From UBA7236 sp964638865 (GTDB taxonomy: Bacteria; Bacteroidota; Bacteroidia; Chitinophagales; BACL12), in NCBI GenBank assembly GCA_964638865.1, contig CAZXBG010000011.1:1-39226 (forward strand): a stretch of DNA of 39,226 bases, given 5' to 3'. The notes beneath the pieces were generated by a model that was given only the letters and a program-made list of their open reading frames with translations, did no database searches and was not told the DNA's origin. How positions within the stretch are numbered: position 1 is the stretch's first letter; each line of letters opens with the position of its first letter. Below, in pieces: positions 16,605 through 25,520 of the stretch. A program made the translations under genes and the position numbers.

Positions 16605-18200
16605 TTGAAAATTGAGAAGATCCCATATCAGCAAACTGGCCGATTTGCAAAAATTGTAACCGATTATTTGCAAGAAGTTGCTCCATTGCAACCCTTTTAT
16701 AAATATAAACCTACCCTCGATTCTTTTCAAACCGCAATTACTAATAAATTAAAGGAACAAATTGATGGTAATTTATTATCTGAAACCATTTCGCAGCAAT
16801 ATGGTGATATTGAGACAACTTCTTTAGTAAAAGAAAATATTGAATCATTCCGCGATAGAAAAACATTTTGTATTGTTACTGCACATCAGTTAAATATTTT
16901 CACCGGTCCTTTATATGTTATTTATAAAACTATTTCTACAATACAGTTATGTAAAAGTTTAAAGGAAAAATATCCATCGAATCATTTTGTTCCTGTTTTT
17001 TGGTTGGGTAGTGAGGATCATGATTTTGAGGAAATAAATCATTTTCAATTGTTTGGTAAAACCTATTCCTGGGAAGAATTGCAAGGTGGTGCTTGTGGAA
17101 AATATAACCCTAAGGGATTGGATTCAATTATAGAAGAAATAAAAACAGTTTTGGGGGAAGGTGTAAATGCTCAGAATTTAATTTTTATGTTCACCAAAGC
17201 ATATACCAATTCAGAAGATCTGGCAAAGGCGACGCGAATTATTTTAAATGCATTATTTGGTATTTATGGATTGGTGGTTGTTGATGGAGATGATACTTAT
17301 TTTAAATTGCAATGTAAAAGTATAATTGAAGACGAAATATTTGAACGTTCAACAGAAAAAATAGTAAATAAAACGCTGCAAACTTTCCCCTATACTGCAC
17401 AGGCAACTCCCAGAGAAATTAACCTATTTTATTTAAAGGAACAATTACGGGAAAGAATAATATTTGATGCTGTAAAGGAAAAATATGCTGTATTGAACAC
17501 GGAAATTACTTTCACTCGCGACGAAATAAAACAGGAGGTTGAACACCATCCCGACCATTTTAGTCCGAATGTGATTTTGCGACCCGTATTTCAGCAAAAA
17601 GTTTTGCCTTCTCTGGGTTATATTGGAGGTGGTGGTGAACTTGCTTATTGGCTTCAACTGAGGTCCTTATTCGAATTTCACAATATTAATTTCCCTGTTT
17701 TGTTGTTGCGAGATTCCTATTTGATAATAGACAGTAACACAAATAAAAAAATTCAAAAATTGTTTTCAAATAACACCGATATATTTAAGGAAGAAAATGT
17801 TTTGATCAATGATTACGTAAGGGCCAATTCAAATGAAGTGGTGAGTTTGAATGTAGAAAGTATTGAAATTGGAACCATTTTTAACAGGATATTGGAGACT
17901 GCTAAAAAAATAGATAATTCTCTCGAAAAAACTGTTCTTGGTGAAAAACAAAATATGATCAATAGCATTCAGAAATTGGAGTCGAAATTATTGAAGGCCG
18001 AAAAATTGAAAATGGATGCTGAAGTGAGTCAGATACGAGCAGTTTTGGCTAAATTATTTCCGAATAACACGCTTCAGGAGCGTCATGATAATTTTATTCC
18101 CTACTACCTGAAATATGGTCCCGGTTTCTTCGATCAACTTCTTGCTGCAGCAGGACAACCCACGCCGGAATTCGTTATTTTGACCATGGAAGAGGTTTAA
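16605..18200 (+). CDS. bshC: Putative cysteine ligase of bacillithiol biosynthesis
   Basis: 531 aa, the length of BshC, which adds cysteine to glucosaminyl-malate in the last step of bacillithiol synthesis. The N-terminus IEKIPYQQTGRFAKIVTDYL, a Rossmann-like core with VTAHQLNIFTGPLYVIYKT, and VFWLGSEDHDFEEINHF are typical of the family; a C-terminal coiled coil (about 425-475) is followed by a conserved tail with N-x-L-Q-E-R-H-D-N. TTG start; no Shine-Dalgarno sequence. BshA and BshB are not in the window. Its presence suggests that the organism uses bacillithiol as its main low-molecular-weight thiol. Confidence 0.92.
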   Translation: MKIEKIPYQQTGRFAKIVTDYLQEVAPLQPFYKYKPTLDSFQTAITNKLKEQIDGNLLSETISQQYGDIETTSLVKENIESFRDRKTFCIVTAHQLNIFTGPLYVIYKTISTIQLCKSLKEKYPSNHFVPVFWLGSEDHDFEEINHFQLFGKTYSWEELQGGACGKYNPKGLDSIIEEIKTVLGEGVNAQNLIFMFTKAYTNSEDLAKATRIILNALFGIYGLVVVDGDDTYFKLQCKSIIEDEIFERSTEKIVNKTLQTFPYTAQATPREINLFYLKEQLRERIIFDAVKEKYAVLNTEITFTRDEIKQEVEHHPDHFSPNVILRPVFQQKVLPSLGYIGGGGELAYWLQLRSLFEFHNINFPVLLLRDSYLIIDSNTNKKIQKLFSNNTDIFKEENVLINDYVRANSNEVVSLNVESIEIGTIFNRILETAKKIDNSLEKTVLGEKQNMINSIQKLESKLLKAEKLKMDAEVSQIRAVLAKLFPNNTLQERHDNFIPYYLKYGPGFFDQLLAAAGQPTPEFVILTMEEV

Positions 18201-18268
18201 TATCCGCCATATTTGAAGTCACAAATCCGCCAAAGTTTAATTTGAATTTAGCGTTTTGATGATCAAAT

Positions 18269-21200
18269 TTGAGTTTGGCAATTACTGACAATTATAGTAC
18301 AAGACAGATTCCCGCGAAGTATCAGGCTTTGGAGTACTTGCAATTGCCTGTGGCATTAACTGATAACGCTTTTAACCTGCTACATTACAATACGGCATTC
18401 CTTTCCTTGATGAAAGGGGAGTCCGCTGTATTTCCACCTCGCGATCTTGCTGATATTTTCCTTGATTTTGCGGGTAAGAAGGAAATTGCGATTCAGGCTT
18501 CTGCAGATGTGTCACAGTTTGTAATTCCGTCCTTAAAACACCTGAATACTAATATTAGTTATGATCTTCAGGTGTCACGAATTGACAAAAAACTGGATCA
18601 TATTGAGGGGTTTACTGTTACTTGCATTCCGCCCACCGAAACAGATAAAAACCGTTTGGAAATGGAGGAGTTAAGTGAACATCATTTGCGTTTACTTGAA
18701 TACACTAACACAGGAGTAGTGATACATCGCAATGGAAGCATAGTTTATTCGAATAAACGGGCCGATGACCTGGTTGGTTTGCCGAAAAACGAAACTTTAA
18801 TTGGCAAGGATATATGGTTATTCGTTTCAAAGGAATTTAAACAGGTAGTTGCTGCACGAATAATGGAATTAATAGAACATAAACAGGCAGCAAAACCGTT
18901 GGAAGAAAAATTTATTAAAGTCGATGGCACTTTGCTCGATGTGGAAGTTTTTGCATTTCCTGTTACTTTCGAAGGAAATTTTGCAATAAAAACAATTTTC
19001 ACAGATATTTCTGACAGAAAAAAAGCGGAACGATTACTTGTTGATACTAGGCAGCAATATTATACACTCGTGGAGAATTTATCGGATGTAGTTTTTCAGA
19101 CCGATACGGATGCGCAATTTAATTATTTGAATTCTTCCTGGGAAAAATTAACAGGTTTTACAATTGAAGAAACAAAAGGGAGATCTTGTTTTGAATTTTT
19201 GCACCACCCGCAAAATACGGAAATTTTTTATTCGAAAGTGCGTAAACTTTTGATCAATGGTCTTCAGGATTTTCAATATGACCTCCTGTTGAATACTAAG
19301 AGTGGAAGTACAAAATTTGTTGAAGTGAGTTTAAGGCCGATTTATGATGATAATAAACAGATCTCGGGAATCAATGGAATTATAAGAGATATTCATTCCA
19401 AAAAAATTGCAGAGATAGAATTAAAAAAAATACAAAAAACTTTAAAACTGCACCAGAGCGTATTAGTTGGGCTCACAAAAGAAGAATCCATTATTAAAGG
19501 TGATCTTGAAACTGCATTAAAACATATTGCAAAAATTGCTGCTGAAACTTTAAATATTTCCAAAATTCAAATCCGGGAATTTGTAAATGATCAACAGGAG
19601 CTTCGCAGTTGTATTGAATATGAAACTTTATCCAATCAATACTCAAAAGGACCAAATTTAACTTTTATTCAATTCCCCTCTTACTTTAATATTTTATTGA
19701 ACGAACATGTTATTATTTCTGATGATGTGCTTTTTGATTCAAGACTAGATGAATTAAAAGATGTTTATTTGATACCGGAACAAGTGATCTCCAAAATGTG
19801 TATCACCTACGGTAGCCGCGAAAAAATCTGGGGAATAATTTGCGTGGAAAGCAGGTATTCCTATCATAAATGGACATTGGAGGATCAATCATTTGCAAGA
19901 TCAATTGCCGATTTTGTTACACTGGCTTTTGAAAGTAGTTTGCTTAAAAAAACGCAACTGGAATTACTGGAGAGTGAAAATTTATACCGCAGTCTGGTGG
20001 AGCAGGCAACCGATGCTATCTTTATGATAGATAAAAATAATCGATTTATTGAAGTAAATTCCAGGATGTGTAAACTCACCGGATTTGCTAAAAAAGAATT
20101 ATTAGAAATAACGTTTGAGCAATTAATTTCCGGGAAATTTTTTAATAAGGGTATAGATTATTATTTGAAACCGGGAAGAATTAATAGATTTTTTGGGGAA
20201 AGAAAATATTTAACGAAGAAAGGCGAATTACGTATTGCAGAAATTAGTGCAAATGTTTTTCCGGATGGAAGAATTCATGGAATTGCCAGAGATGTAACAG
20301 ATCGAAATAAACAGGAGCAAGCATTAAAGGACAGTGAGGCTCGTTTAGAATTGGCATTAAAAGGTGCAGATCTCGGCACCTGGGATTTTTATATAACCGA
20401 AAATAAAATGGTGCACAACAAACGTTGGACGGAAATGTTGGGATATTATTTTGAGAATACGATTGTTACTCAGCAATTTTGGGAAAAATTTCTGCACCCT
20501 GAAGACAGGGATAATGCTTACAAGGCCTTTCAGGATCACGTTAATGGGAAAACGCCTTTTTATGAAGCTACCATCAGGATGTTGGCGAGTAATGGTGAAT
20601 GGAAATGGATATTAGATAAGGGGAAAGTAGTAGAGTGGGATAAAGCAGGGAAACCACTTAGGGCATCAGGTATACATCAGGATATTACGGCTTTGCGCAT
20701 TTATCAGCAGCAACTATTAAATCAGAAAAAATCCCTTCAGGAAATTATCAATGCCATTCCCAATCTTGTGTATGTAAAAAATATTAATGAAGAATTTGTA
20801 ACCGTAAATAATGCCCTTGCCGAATTTTTAGGTACTACTTCTGAGGAATTGCTGCGGTATAAACGAAATAAAAATCAGGACTATTCCATTGCCTTACAAA
20901 AATTGTTTGAAAAAGATTTTGATGTATTTATAAGTAAAAATCAGGTGGTAACAGAGGAACAGGAAATAATTAATGTCACCACCGGTAAAACGTATTGGTT
21001 GCAATCCATTAAATTACCCTTAATGGATGAGGAGGGTAATTTTTCGGAAATATTATCAGTTTCGATGAATGTTACAGAGATTAAAAACAAGGAACATGAA
21101 CTTGGTATTTTAAATGATAAGTTGGAACAAAAAGTAATGGAAAGAACTTCCATGCTTGAATCTGCAAACAAAGAACTGGAAACATTTAATTATTCTGTTT

Positions 21201-21835
21201 CGCACGACCTTAGAACTCCGTTGCGTTCCATAGATATTTTTGCCTACTTCCTGGAAAAAAATCACAAACAAATACTGGATAAAGATGGTCTTGAAAATAT
21301 CAGACAAATTCGTCAGAGCATTATTAAAATGAGTGCACTCATCGATAATTTACTCATTTTTTCAAAAATAGGAAGATGGGATAAAAAATCGGATATCATC
21401 AATACAAAAGAATTGGTTGAGGAGATTATAAAAGAAATTGAAGAAAGGGAGGATATAAGTCAATATAAAATTGTATTAGGTGATCTACCCAATCTTTTCG
21501 GAGATTATAAAATGTTCAGACAAGCTTTCATGAATCTGCTTTCCAATGCGATTAAATTCAGCAAAGTGCGCAAAAAACCACAGATCGAATTTTTTGGTTC
21601 GGAAGAAGAAAAGTCTATTACCATCGGAATAAAAGATAATGGCGTAGGTTTCAGCATGGAGTTTAAGGATAAATTATTTAAAGCCCTAAAACGGTTACAC
21701 AGTGATGAACAATTTGAAGGCAGCGGTATTGGTTTAGCAATAGTTGAACGTATTGTAAAGCGGCATAATGGCACTATATGGGCCGATAGTACCGAGCAGA
21801 AAGGAACAACCTTCTTCTTCAGTATCCCTAAATAA
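18269..21835 (+). CDS. Large PAS/GAF sensor histidine kinase
   Basis: 1188-aa kinase without transmembrane segments. Order: PAS-like about 15-125, PAS 132-255, PAS 260-382, GAF 400-555, PAS 565-682, PAS_3 688-812 (HPEDRD), PAS 820-942, a short coiled coil, HisKA with H979 (SVSHDLRTP), and a HATPase domain with NLLSNAIKF, KDNGVGF and GSGIGLAIVERIVKRHNG. The kinase core is of the phytochrome-like group (SDEQFEGSGIGL), but the GAF domain shows no obvious chromophore cysteine motif. No receiver or regulator is adjacent, so it is an orphan. The start is uncertain: TTG at 18269 or TTG at 18275; both give almost the same protein. It ends 33 bases before the tRNA gene. Confidence 0.92.
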   Translation: MSLAITDNYSTRQIPAKYQALEYLQLPVALTDNAFNLLHYNTAFLSLMKGESAVFPPRDLADIFLDFAGKKEIAIQASADVSQFVIPSLKHLNTNISYDLQVSRIDKKLDHIEGFTVTCIPPTETDKNRLEMEELSEHHLRLLEYTNTGVVIHRNGSIVYSNKRADDLVGLPKNETLIGKDIWLFVSKEFKQVVAARIMELIEHKQAAKPLEEKFIKVDGTLLDVEVFAFPVTFEGNFAIKTIFTDISDRKKAERLLVDTRQQYYTLVENLSDVVFQTDTDAQFNYLNSSWEKLTGFTIEETKGRSCFEFLHHPQNTEIFYSKVRKLLINGLQDFQYDLLLNTKSGSTKFVEVSLRPIYDDNKQISGINGIIRDIHSKKIAEIELKKIQKTLKLHQSVLVGLTKEESIIKGDLETALKHIAKIAAETLNISKIQIREFVNDQQELRSCIEYETLSNQYSKGPNLTFIQFPSYFNILLNEHVIISDDVLFDSRLDELKDVYLIPEQVISKMCITYGSREKIWGIICVESRYSYHKWTLEDQSFARSIADFVTLAFESSLLKKTQLELLESENLYRSLVEQATDAIFMIDKNNRFIEVNSRMCKLTGFAKKELLEITFEQLISGKFFNKGIDYYLKPGRINRFFGERKYLTKKGELRIAEISANVFPDGRIHGIARDVTDRNKQEQALKDSEARLELALKGADLGTWDFYITENKMVHNKRWTEMLGYYFENTIVTQQFWEKFLHPEDRDNAYKAFQDHVNGKTPFYEATIRMLASNGEWKWILDKGKVVEWDKAGKPLRASGIHQDITALRIYQQQLLNQKKSLQEIINAIPNLVYVKNINEEFVTVNNALAEFLGTTSEELLRYKRNKNQDYSIALQKLFEKDFDVFISKNQVVTEEQEIINVTTGKTYWLQSIKLPLMDEEGNFSEILSVSMNVTEIKNKEHELGILNDKLEQKVMERTSMLESANKELETFNYSVSHDLRTPLRSIDIFAYFLEKNHKQILDKDGLENIRQIRQSIIKMSALIDNLLIFSKIGRWDKKSDIINTKELVEEIIKEIEEREDISQYKIVLGDLPNLFGDYKMFRQAFMNLLSNAIKFSKVRKKPQIEFFGSEEEKSITIGIKDNGVGFSMEFKDKLFKALKRLHSDEQFEGSGIGLAIVERIVKRHNGTIWADSTEQKGTTFFFSIPK

Positions 21836-21853
21836 TATTTCCGTTGATTTATT

Positions 21854-21861
21854 TATTTTTG
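21854..21861 (+). promoter_or_regulatory. -7 box (TATTTTTG) of tRNA-Leu
   Basis: Exact TAnnTTTG match ending seven bases before the mature 5' end of the tRNA. The predicted start of transcription is therefore at or within a few bases of tRNA position 1, leaving almost no 5' leader for RNase P. Confidence 0.55.
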
Positions 21862-21868
21862 CACCCAT

Positions 21869-21950
21869 ACCGGAATGGTGGAATTGGTAGACACGCACGT
21901 TTCAGAGGCGTGTGCCGCGAGGTATGCGGGTTCGAGTCCCGCTTCCGGTA
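21869..21950 (+). tRNA. tRNA-Leu (anticodon CAG)
   Basis: Cloverleaf of 82 bases. Acceptor ACCGGAA (21869-21875) pairs with TTCCGGT (21943-21949), discriminator A at 21950. D arm GTG/CAC with GGTAGA loop; anticodon stem CACGT/GCGTG with loop TTCAGAG, anticodon CAG; long class II variable arm GCC-GCGA-GGT; T arm GCGGG-TTCGAGT-CCCGC. CCA is not encoded (followed by CAA). Long variable arm and anticodon both indicate leucine. Confidence 0.96.
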
Positions 21951-21960
21951 CAACTAAATT

Positions 21961-21987
21961 AGTCTGTCGTAATTGACGGACTTTTTT
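21961..21987 (+). terminator. Rho-independent terminator after tRNA-Leu
   Basis: Eight-base stem AGTCTGTC (21961-21968) with GACGGACT (21975-21982), one G-U pair, six-base loop, and a T run to 21987. Confidence 0.85.
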
Positions 21988-22140
21988 AATTTATGCCTGA
22001 CTGCAAGTGGGTATAAGCAGGAGAGAGGTTCGTTTCAGGTACAAAATTTTAAGTCTATCCATTTTTGAAGATTTTTTTATTTTATTGTCCTTGATGCCCT
22101 TCCTACTCAATTGATCGCTTCGTAGAGTTTATCGATATAC

Positions 22141-22169
22141 TTGAAACCAAAATAAACATTGTAAATTTG
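22141..22169 (+). promoter_or_regulatory. Promoter of the DUF413 gene
   Basis: TTG at 22141-22143 and a perfect -7 box TAAATTTG at 22162-22169, spaced by 18 bases. This is the best complete Bacteroidota-type promoter in the window. The ATG at 22207 implies a leader of about 30 bases. Confidence 0.6.
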
Positions 22170-22206
22170 GTTATATTATTATGCCTTTGTAAACAATTAA
22201 TTAAAT

Positions 22207-22593
22207 ATGGCAACTAGAAATCAACACTTAAATTATATTGCTTCAAAAGGACTATTTATTGTAGATTGCAATAAAAAAATATTTTCAAAAGAGGAATTAG
22301 AATTACTTTCGAAATATGGACACTGGTTTAATGCACTTACTTCAGGTGAATTGGAGCCATTCACAAATCAGCAAATGGATTTTATAATGGTTGCCCGCTT
22401 TAATAAGCTACCAATAACAATGGAAGAAAAAGTCTGGTATAAATATCTGAAGCGCAAACAACTGGAGACAGAAGATGAGAATAAATTATTCTTGCAATAC
22501 CATATAGAATATGATACCTTTTACAAGAGGGATATGACAAAAAAATTACGTGGAATGATGTACGGGGTAATGAAAGGAGGCCATTACTCCTAA
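22207..22593 (+). CDS. DUF413/MaoP-like protein
   Basis: 128-aa soluble protein. The segment F-S-K-E-E-LELLSKYGHWFNAL, then SGELEPFTNQQMDFIMVARF, then EEKVWYKYLKR, follows the DUF413 pattern (YG-x-x-x-x-AL-x-x-G-x-x-x-P, then E-x-x-W-x-KYL) seen in MaoP. In enterobacteria MaoP organises the Ori macrodomain together with the maoS site; whether this distant homologue does the same is unknown. ATG start with its own promoter and no Shine-Dalgarno sequence. It could form an operon with the membrane-protein gene 52 bases downstream. Confidence 0.78.
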   Translation: MATRNQHLNYIASKGLFIVDCNKKIFSKEELELLSKYGHWFNALTSGELEPFTNQQMDFIMVARFNKLPITMEEKVWYKYLKRKQLETEDENKLFLQYHIEYDTFYKRDMTKKLRGMMYGVMKGGHYS

Positions 22594-22645
22594 AAGTTTG
22601 ATAAACACCAAAATTTTTCCTTTATTTGAACTAAAATCTACCACT

Positions 22646-23086
22646 ATGAGCCTACTCGACCAGCAAGAAATCACCGATCAGGACCAAATTACCGGTACCA
22701 CATTAAATTATTTGCTTAAAACAGCCAAATGGATGCAATTTATTGCTATTGCCGGGTTTATTTTAATTGGCATTTTTGCGATTGCAATATTTGCAATTCC
22801 TGATCTGATGTTATTTCAGAGAAATACAGATGGACTTTCTATGCCTGGGAGTGGTGATACTTCAGCAATGATAATTGGGTTCATGGTGATTTTGTTATTC
22901 GCCTTTTTTCCAAATTTATTTTTATATCAAAGCGCAATTAATTTTATTCGTTACGCGAGAGATAATAATTCCTTTAATCTGGAGGTTGCATTTAAAAAGC
23001 TCCATTCTCTTTTTCTTTATGTAGGAATTATTGTTATAATTTACCTTGCTATTTTTGTGTTTGCATTTGTTTTACTAGGATTATAA
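22646..23086 (+). CDS. Small multi-pass membrane protein, DUF5362-like
   Basis: 146 aa from the ATG at 22646 (MSLLDQQEITDQDQ). Three to four hydrophobic segments are visible at about residues 33-52, 75-97 and 120-145, preceded by a soluble acidic N-terminus; LLKTAKWMQFIAIAGFI and YQSAINFIRYARDNN resemble the DUF5362 family of Bacteroidota inner-membrane proteins. I prefer this ATG over a TTG at 22598, which would add 16 residues with no family support. Function unknown. It converges on the TonB receptor gene with ten bases between the stop codons. Confidence 0.78.
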   Translation: MSLLDQQEITDQDQITGTTLNYLLKTAKWMQFIAIAGFILIGIFAIAIFAIPDLMLFQRNTDGLSMPGSGDTSAMIIGFMVILLFAFFPNLFLYQSAINFIRYARDNNSFNLEVAFKKLHSLFLYVGIIVIIYLAIFVFAFVLLGL

Positions 23087-23096
23087 TTTTTTAATA

Positions 23097-25385
23097 TTAA
23101 AATCCGTAACTCACTGCAATAGAGGGTAAGATCGGCAATTGATTCACTCGTTCATAACGAATACGGTCAAAATAGAAAATGTTTTCTCTGTTGTAAATAT
23201 TTGTTATGCTGGCGTTGATCTCCATTCTGGTTTTATTAACAAAATGAATATTGCGTTTTACTCCAATATCAAAACGGTGATAATACGGCAATCTACCTCC
23301 ATTTAATTCATCGTCGTAAATAATACCAAGTGAACCATTTGCAGTAGTATAATCTGTGCTTATTCCGTCCAGGAAATCTAGCATCTCATAAAATCCTGCA
23401 GTTTGCGTAAATGGAAATCCTGAACCTAAGTTCCAACGTGCACTGAATTCCCATTTTTTACCAAGGTCGTAAGTACCCAAAAAATTCAGGTTATGTCTTC
23501 TGTCATAGTGCGGTGGATATACCTGTTCACCATCATCGCGTTTCACATATCCAAGTGAATACGCTGTCCAGAAATACCATGCTTTGCGCTCGTATTTCAT
23601 GGAAAAATCTATACCATACGCTCTTCCTGTTTCAGTTGCAAAATCAGGATCGCGCAGGCTTACTTTCTGGCGATTTATCTCAATCAGTTGCGTAAAATAT
23701 TTAATATAAGGTTCAATATTTAATTCGATAAAATCGGTTGGATCAATTTCTAATCCTCCAATCGCATGAATGCTGCGCTGCAATTTTGATTTTGCATCCT
23801 CTCCGTCAAAAGTATAAAGATCATCATCCGGCCCCGATAAAAATCCAGTAAATAAATTGACTACGTCGCGGTCACTTTTTGTGGAAATTAAATTCTGGCT
23901 GTATAATCCTCCGGCAAATTTAATTCGTATCCTGTCGGTGAAATTGTATTTCAATCCTATACGTGGTTCCGGGGAAAATTCACTTAACGACGCATAATAT
24001 TGAATGCGAATACTTGGTTCAATTACAAATTTTTTGCTGAAAGCCCTGCGATATTTTACATAGGTTCCAAGTTCGGTGGTATATTGTTGCTGTTCATATT
24101 TAATTCCCAAACGATTAAAAAACTCGTAGTTAGTTTGAAACCCTATTACTTCTACTCCATATTGAACGTCTCCGTGAGGACGATAGTAAGTAAAATCCAT
24201 TCCGCCGTTAAATCCTCCCACCAAACTATTGCGCGGTTTTTCATCGGCTTCATTCTGCACCATTTCATAATTGGAATAAGCAAAAACTCCTTCTATCAAC
24301 ATATTAGATTCGGTAGGAACAATTACAAAGTTTGTACCTGCTCCTATAGAATTCCAATGGAAATTTGTAATATCAGAATAATTTACACTATCGCGGAAAT
24401 TAAATCCGAAAATATTTAATTTGTTTCCTGATTCTGAATTGAGTGATAATTTACCATATATATCGGTAAATGAATAGGGGATACCATTATTTCCTAAAAT
24501 TCCTTCCTGATTATTTACATATGGGTAAATAATTTTCGAGGTTTTATCCAGATAGGAATGTTTTGCCGTAATTAAATAAGTAAGACTTGATTTATCGGCA
24601 CTGGGTTTTTTAATTGGTCCTTCCAGCAGTAATCTTGCCATGAAAGGACTTGCAGATACTTCACCAACAGTTTCCTTTTTATTTCCATCGCGGGTGTTGA
24701 TGTCAATAACTGCAGAAATTCTATCTCCGTATTCTGCACTAAAACCTCCTGTATAAACATCAACGTTCCTAATAATATCAGTTTCAAAAACGCTGAACAA
24801 TCCAATAGAGTGAAATGGATTATAGATCACCATTCCATCGAGTAAAACTTTATTCTGAATTGGTGATCCACCGCGAATATAGAGTTGTCCGCCCTGGTCA
24901 CCCGTAAATATGACACCCGGTAAAATTTGTAAATATTGCGCAAGGTCAGGTTCGCCACCTACAGATGGCAATCGTTTTATCTGAGTTGGGGTAATGGTTG
25001 TGGTAGATATACTTACTTCTTCTAATTTTGATGTGGTTTTTGAAGAAATAGTTACTCCATCCAACCAAATTCCTGATTGTTTGAATTCCAACTTTACACT
25101 TTTGATCGAACCACTTTCCACTGTAATTGGAAATAAAAGAGTATCGTAGCCAATATACGTTAGGATGAGGGTCTGATTTCCAACGGGAACAGTTGAAATA
25201 GAGAAAAAACCATTTTCATCGGTTGGAGCTCCAATATTGTCGGTTTTTAACACTATTACGTTAACATAGGGTATCGGTTCACCCGTTTCGATATCATAAA
25301 CAAAACCCCTTACTGAGCCTGATTGCGAAAAACCGGCTGTTATCAAGGATATAGTGACAAACAGTAGCGTAAATATTCGTTTCAT
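23097..25385 (-). CDS. TonB-dependent outer-membrane receptor with carboxypeptidase-like N-terminal domain
   Basis: 762 aa from the ATG at 25385; signal peptide MKRIFTLLFVTISLITAGFS, cleavage before about residue 22. Residues 25-105 are a CarboxypepD_reg-like domain (GSVRGFVYDIETGEPIPYVN ... TDENGFFSIS ... YIGYDT), then the plug (about 115-220) with LPSVGGEPDLAQYLQILPGV, IRGGSPIQNKVLLDGMVIYN and GGFSAEYGDRISAVIDI, then a beta-barrel ending in an aromatic SYGF. It imports a substrate across the outer membrane with TonB energy; no SusD partner is adjacent, so it is not a classical SusCD pair and may take iron chelates, cobalamin or a peptide. The frame upstream of 25385 is non-coding in character. 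Confidence 0.92.
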   Translation of the reverse strand: MKRIFTLLFVTISLITAGFSQSGSVRGFVYDIETGEPIPYVNVIVLKTDNIGAPTDENGFFSISTVPVGNQTLILTYIGYDTLLFPITVESGSIKSVKLEFKQSGIWLDGVTISSKTTSKLEEVSISTTTITPTQIKRLPSVGGEPDLAQYLQILPGVIFTGDQGGQLYIRGGSPIQNKVLLDGMVIYNPFHSIGLFSVFETDIIRNVDVYTGGFSAEYGDRISAVIDINTRDGNKKETVGEVSASPFMARLLLEGPIKKPSADKSSLTYLITAKHSYLDKTSKIIYPYVNNQEGILGNNGIPYSFTDIYGKLSLNSESGNKLNIFGFNFRDSVNYSDITNFHWNSIGAGTNFVIVPTESNMLIEGVFAYSNYEMVQNEADEKPRNSLVGGFNGGMDFTYYRPHGDVQYGVEVIGFQTNYEFFNRLGIKYEQQQYTTELGTYVKYRRAFSKKFVIEPSIRIQYYASLSEFSPEPRIGLKYNFTDRIRIKFAGGLYSQNLISTKSDRDVVNLFTGFLSGPDDDLYTFDGEDAKSKLQRSIHAIGGLEIDPTDFIELNIEPYIKYFTQLIEINRQKVSLRDPDFATETGRAYGIDFSMKYERKAWYFWTAYSLGYVKRDDGEQVYPPHYDRRHNLNFLGTYDLGKKWEFSARWNLGSGFPFTQTAGFYEMLDFLDGISTDYTTANGSLGIIYDDELNGGRLPYYHRFDIGVKRNIHFVNKTRMEINASITNIYNRENIFYFDRIRYERVNQLPILPSIAVSYGF

Positions 25386-25395
25386 ATTATGGCGG

Positions 25396-25403
25396 CGAAG
25401 ATA
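25396..25403 (-). promoter_or_regulatory. -7-like box (TATCTTCG) of the TonB receptor gene
   Basis: TAnnTTCG, one base off consensus, with ten bases between it and the ATG, on the minus strand. The same TAnnTTCG variant is found before three other genes in the window. No clear -33 element. Confidence 0.35.
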
Positions 25404-25520
25404 AACAGAATAATGTAACTTGACAGTCATAACACCCAATTTTACAGAGTTCTGACGTTGACCATACAAAGCATTCCCATTTGAATCTTGCGTTTATTTT
25501 TTTGAATTTCACACCTGATT

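Noticed and set aside
22573..22580. Second strong Shine-Dalgarno site (AAAGGAGG) before a TTG at 22598
   Set aside because: It encodes the end of the DUF413 protein (MKGGHYS) and is 17 bases from the TTG, too far; the likely start of the next gene is the ATG at 22646.
24000..24419. 139-codon plus-strand ORF within the TonB receptor gene
   Set aside because: Antisense frame of a well-supported barrel sequence with no independent features.
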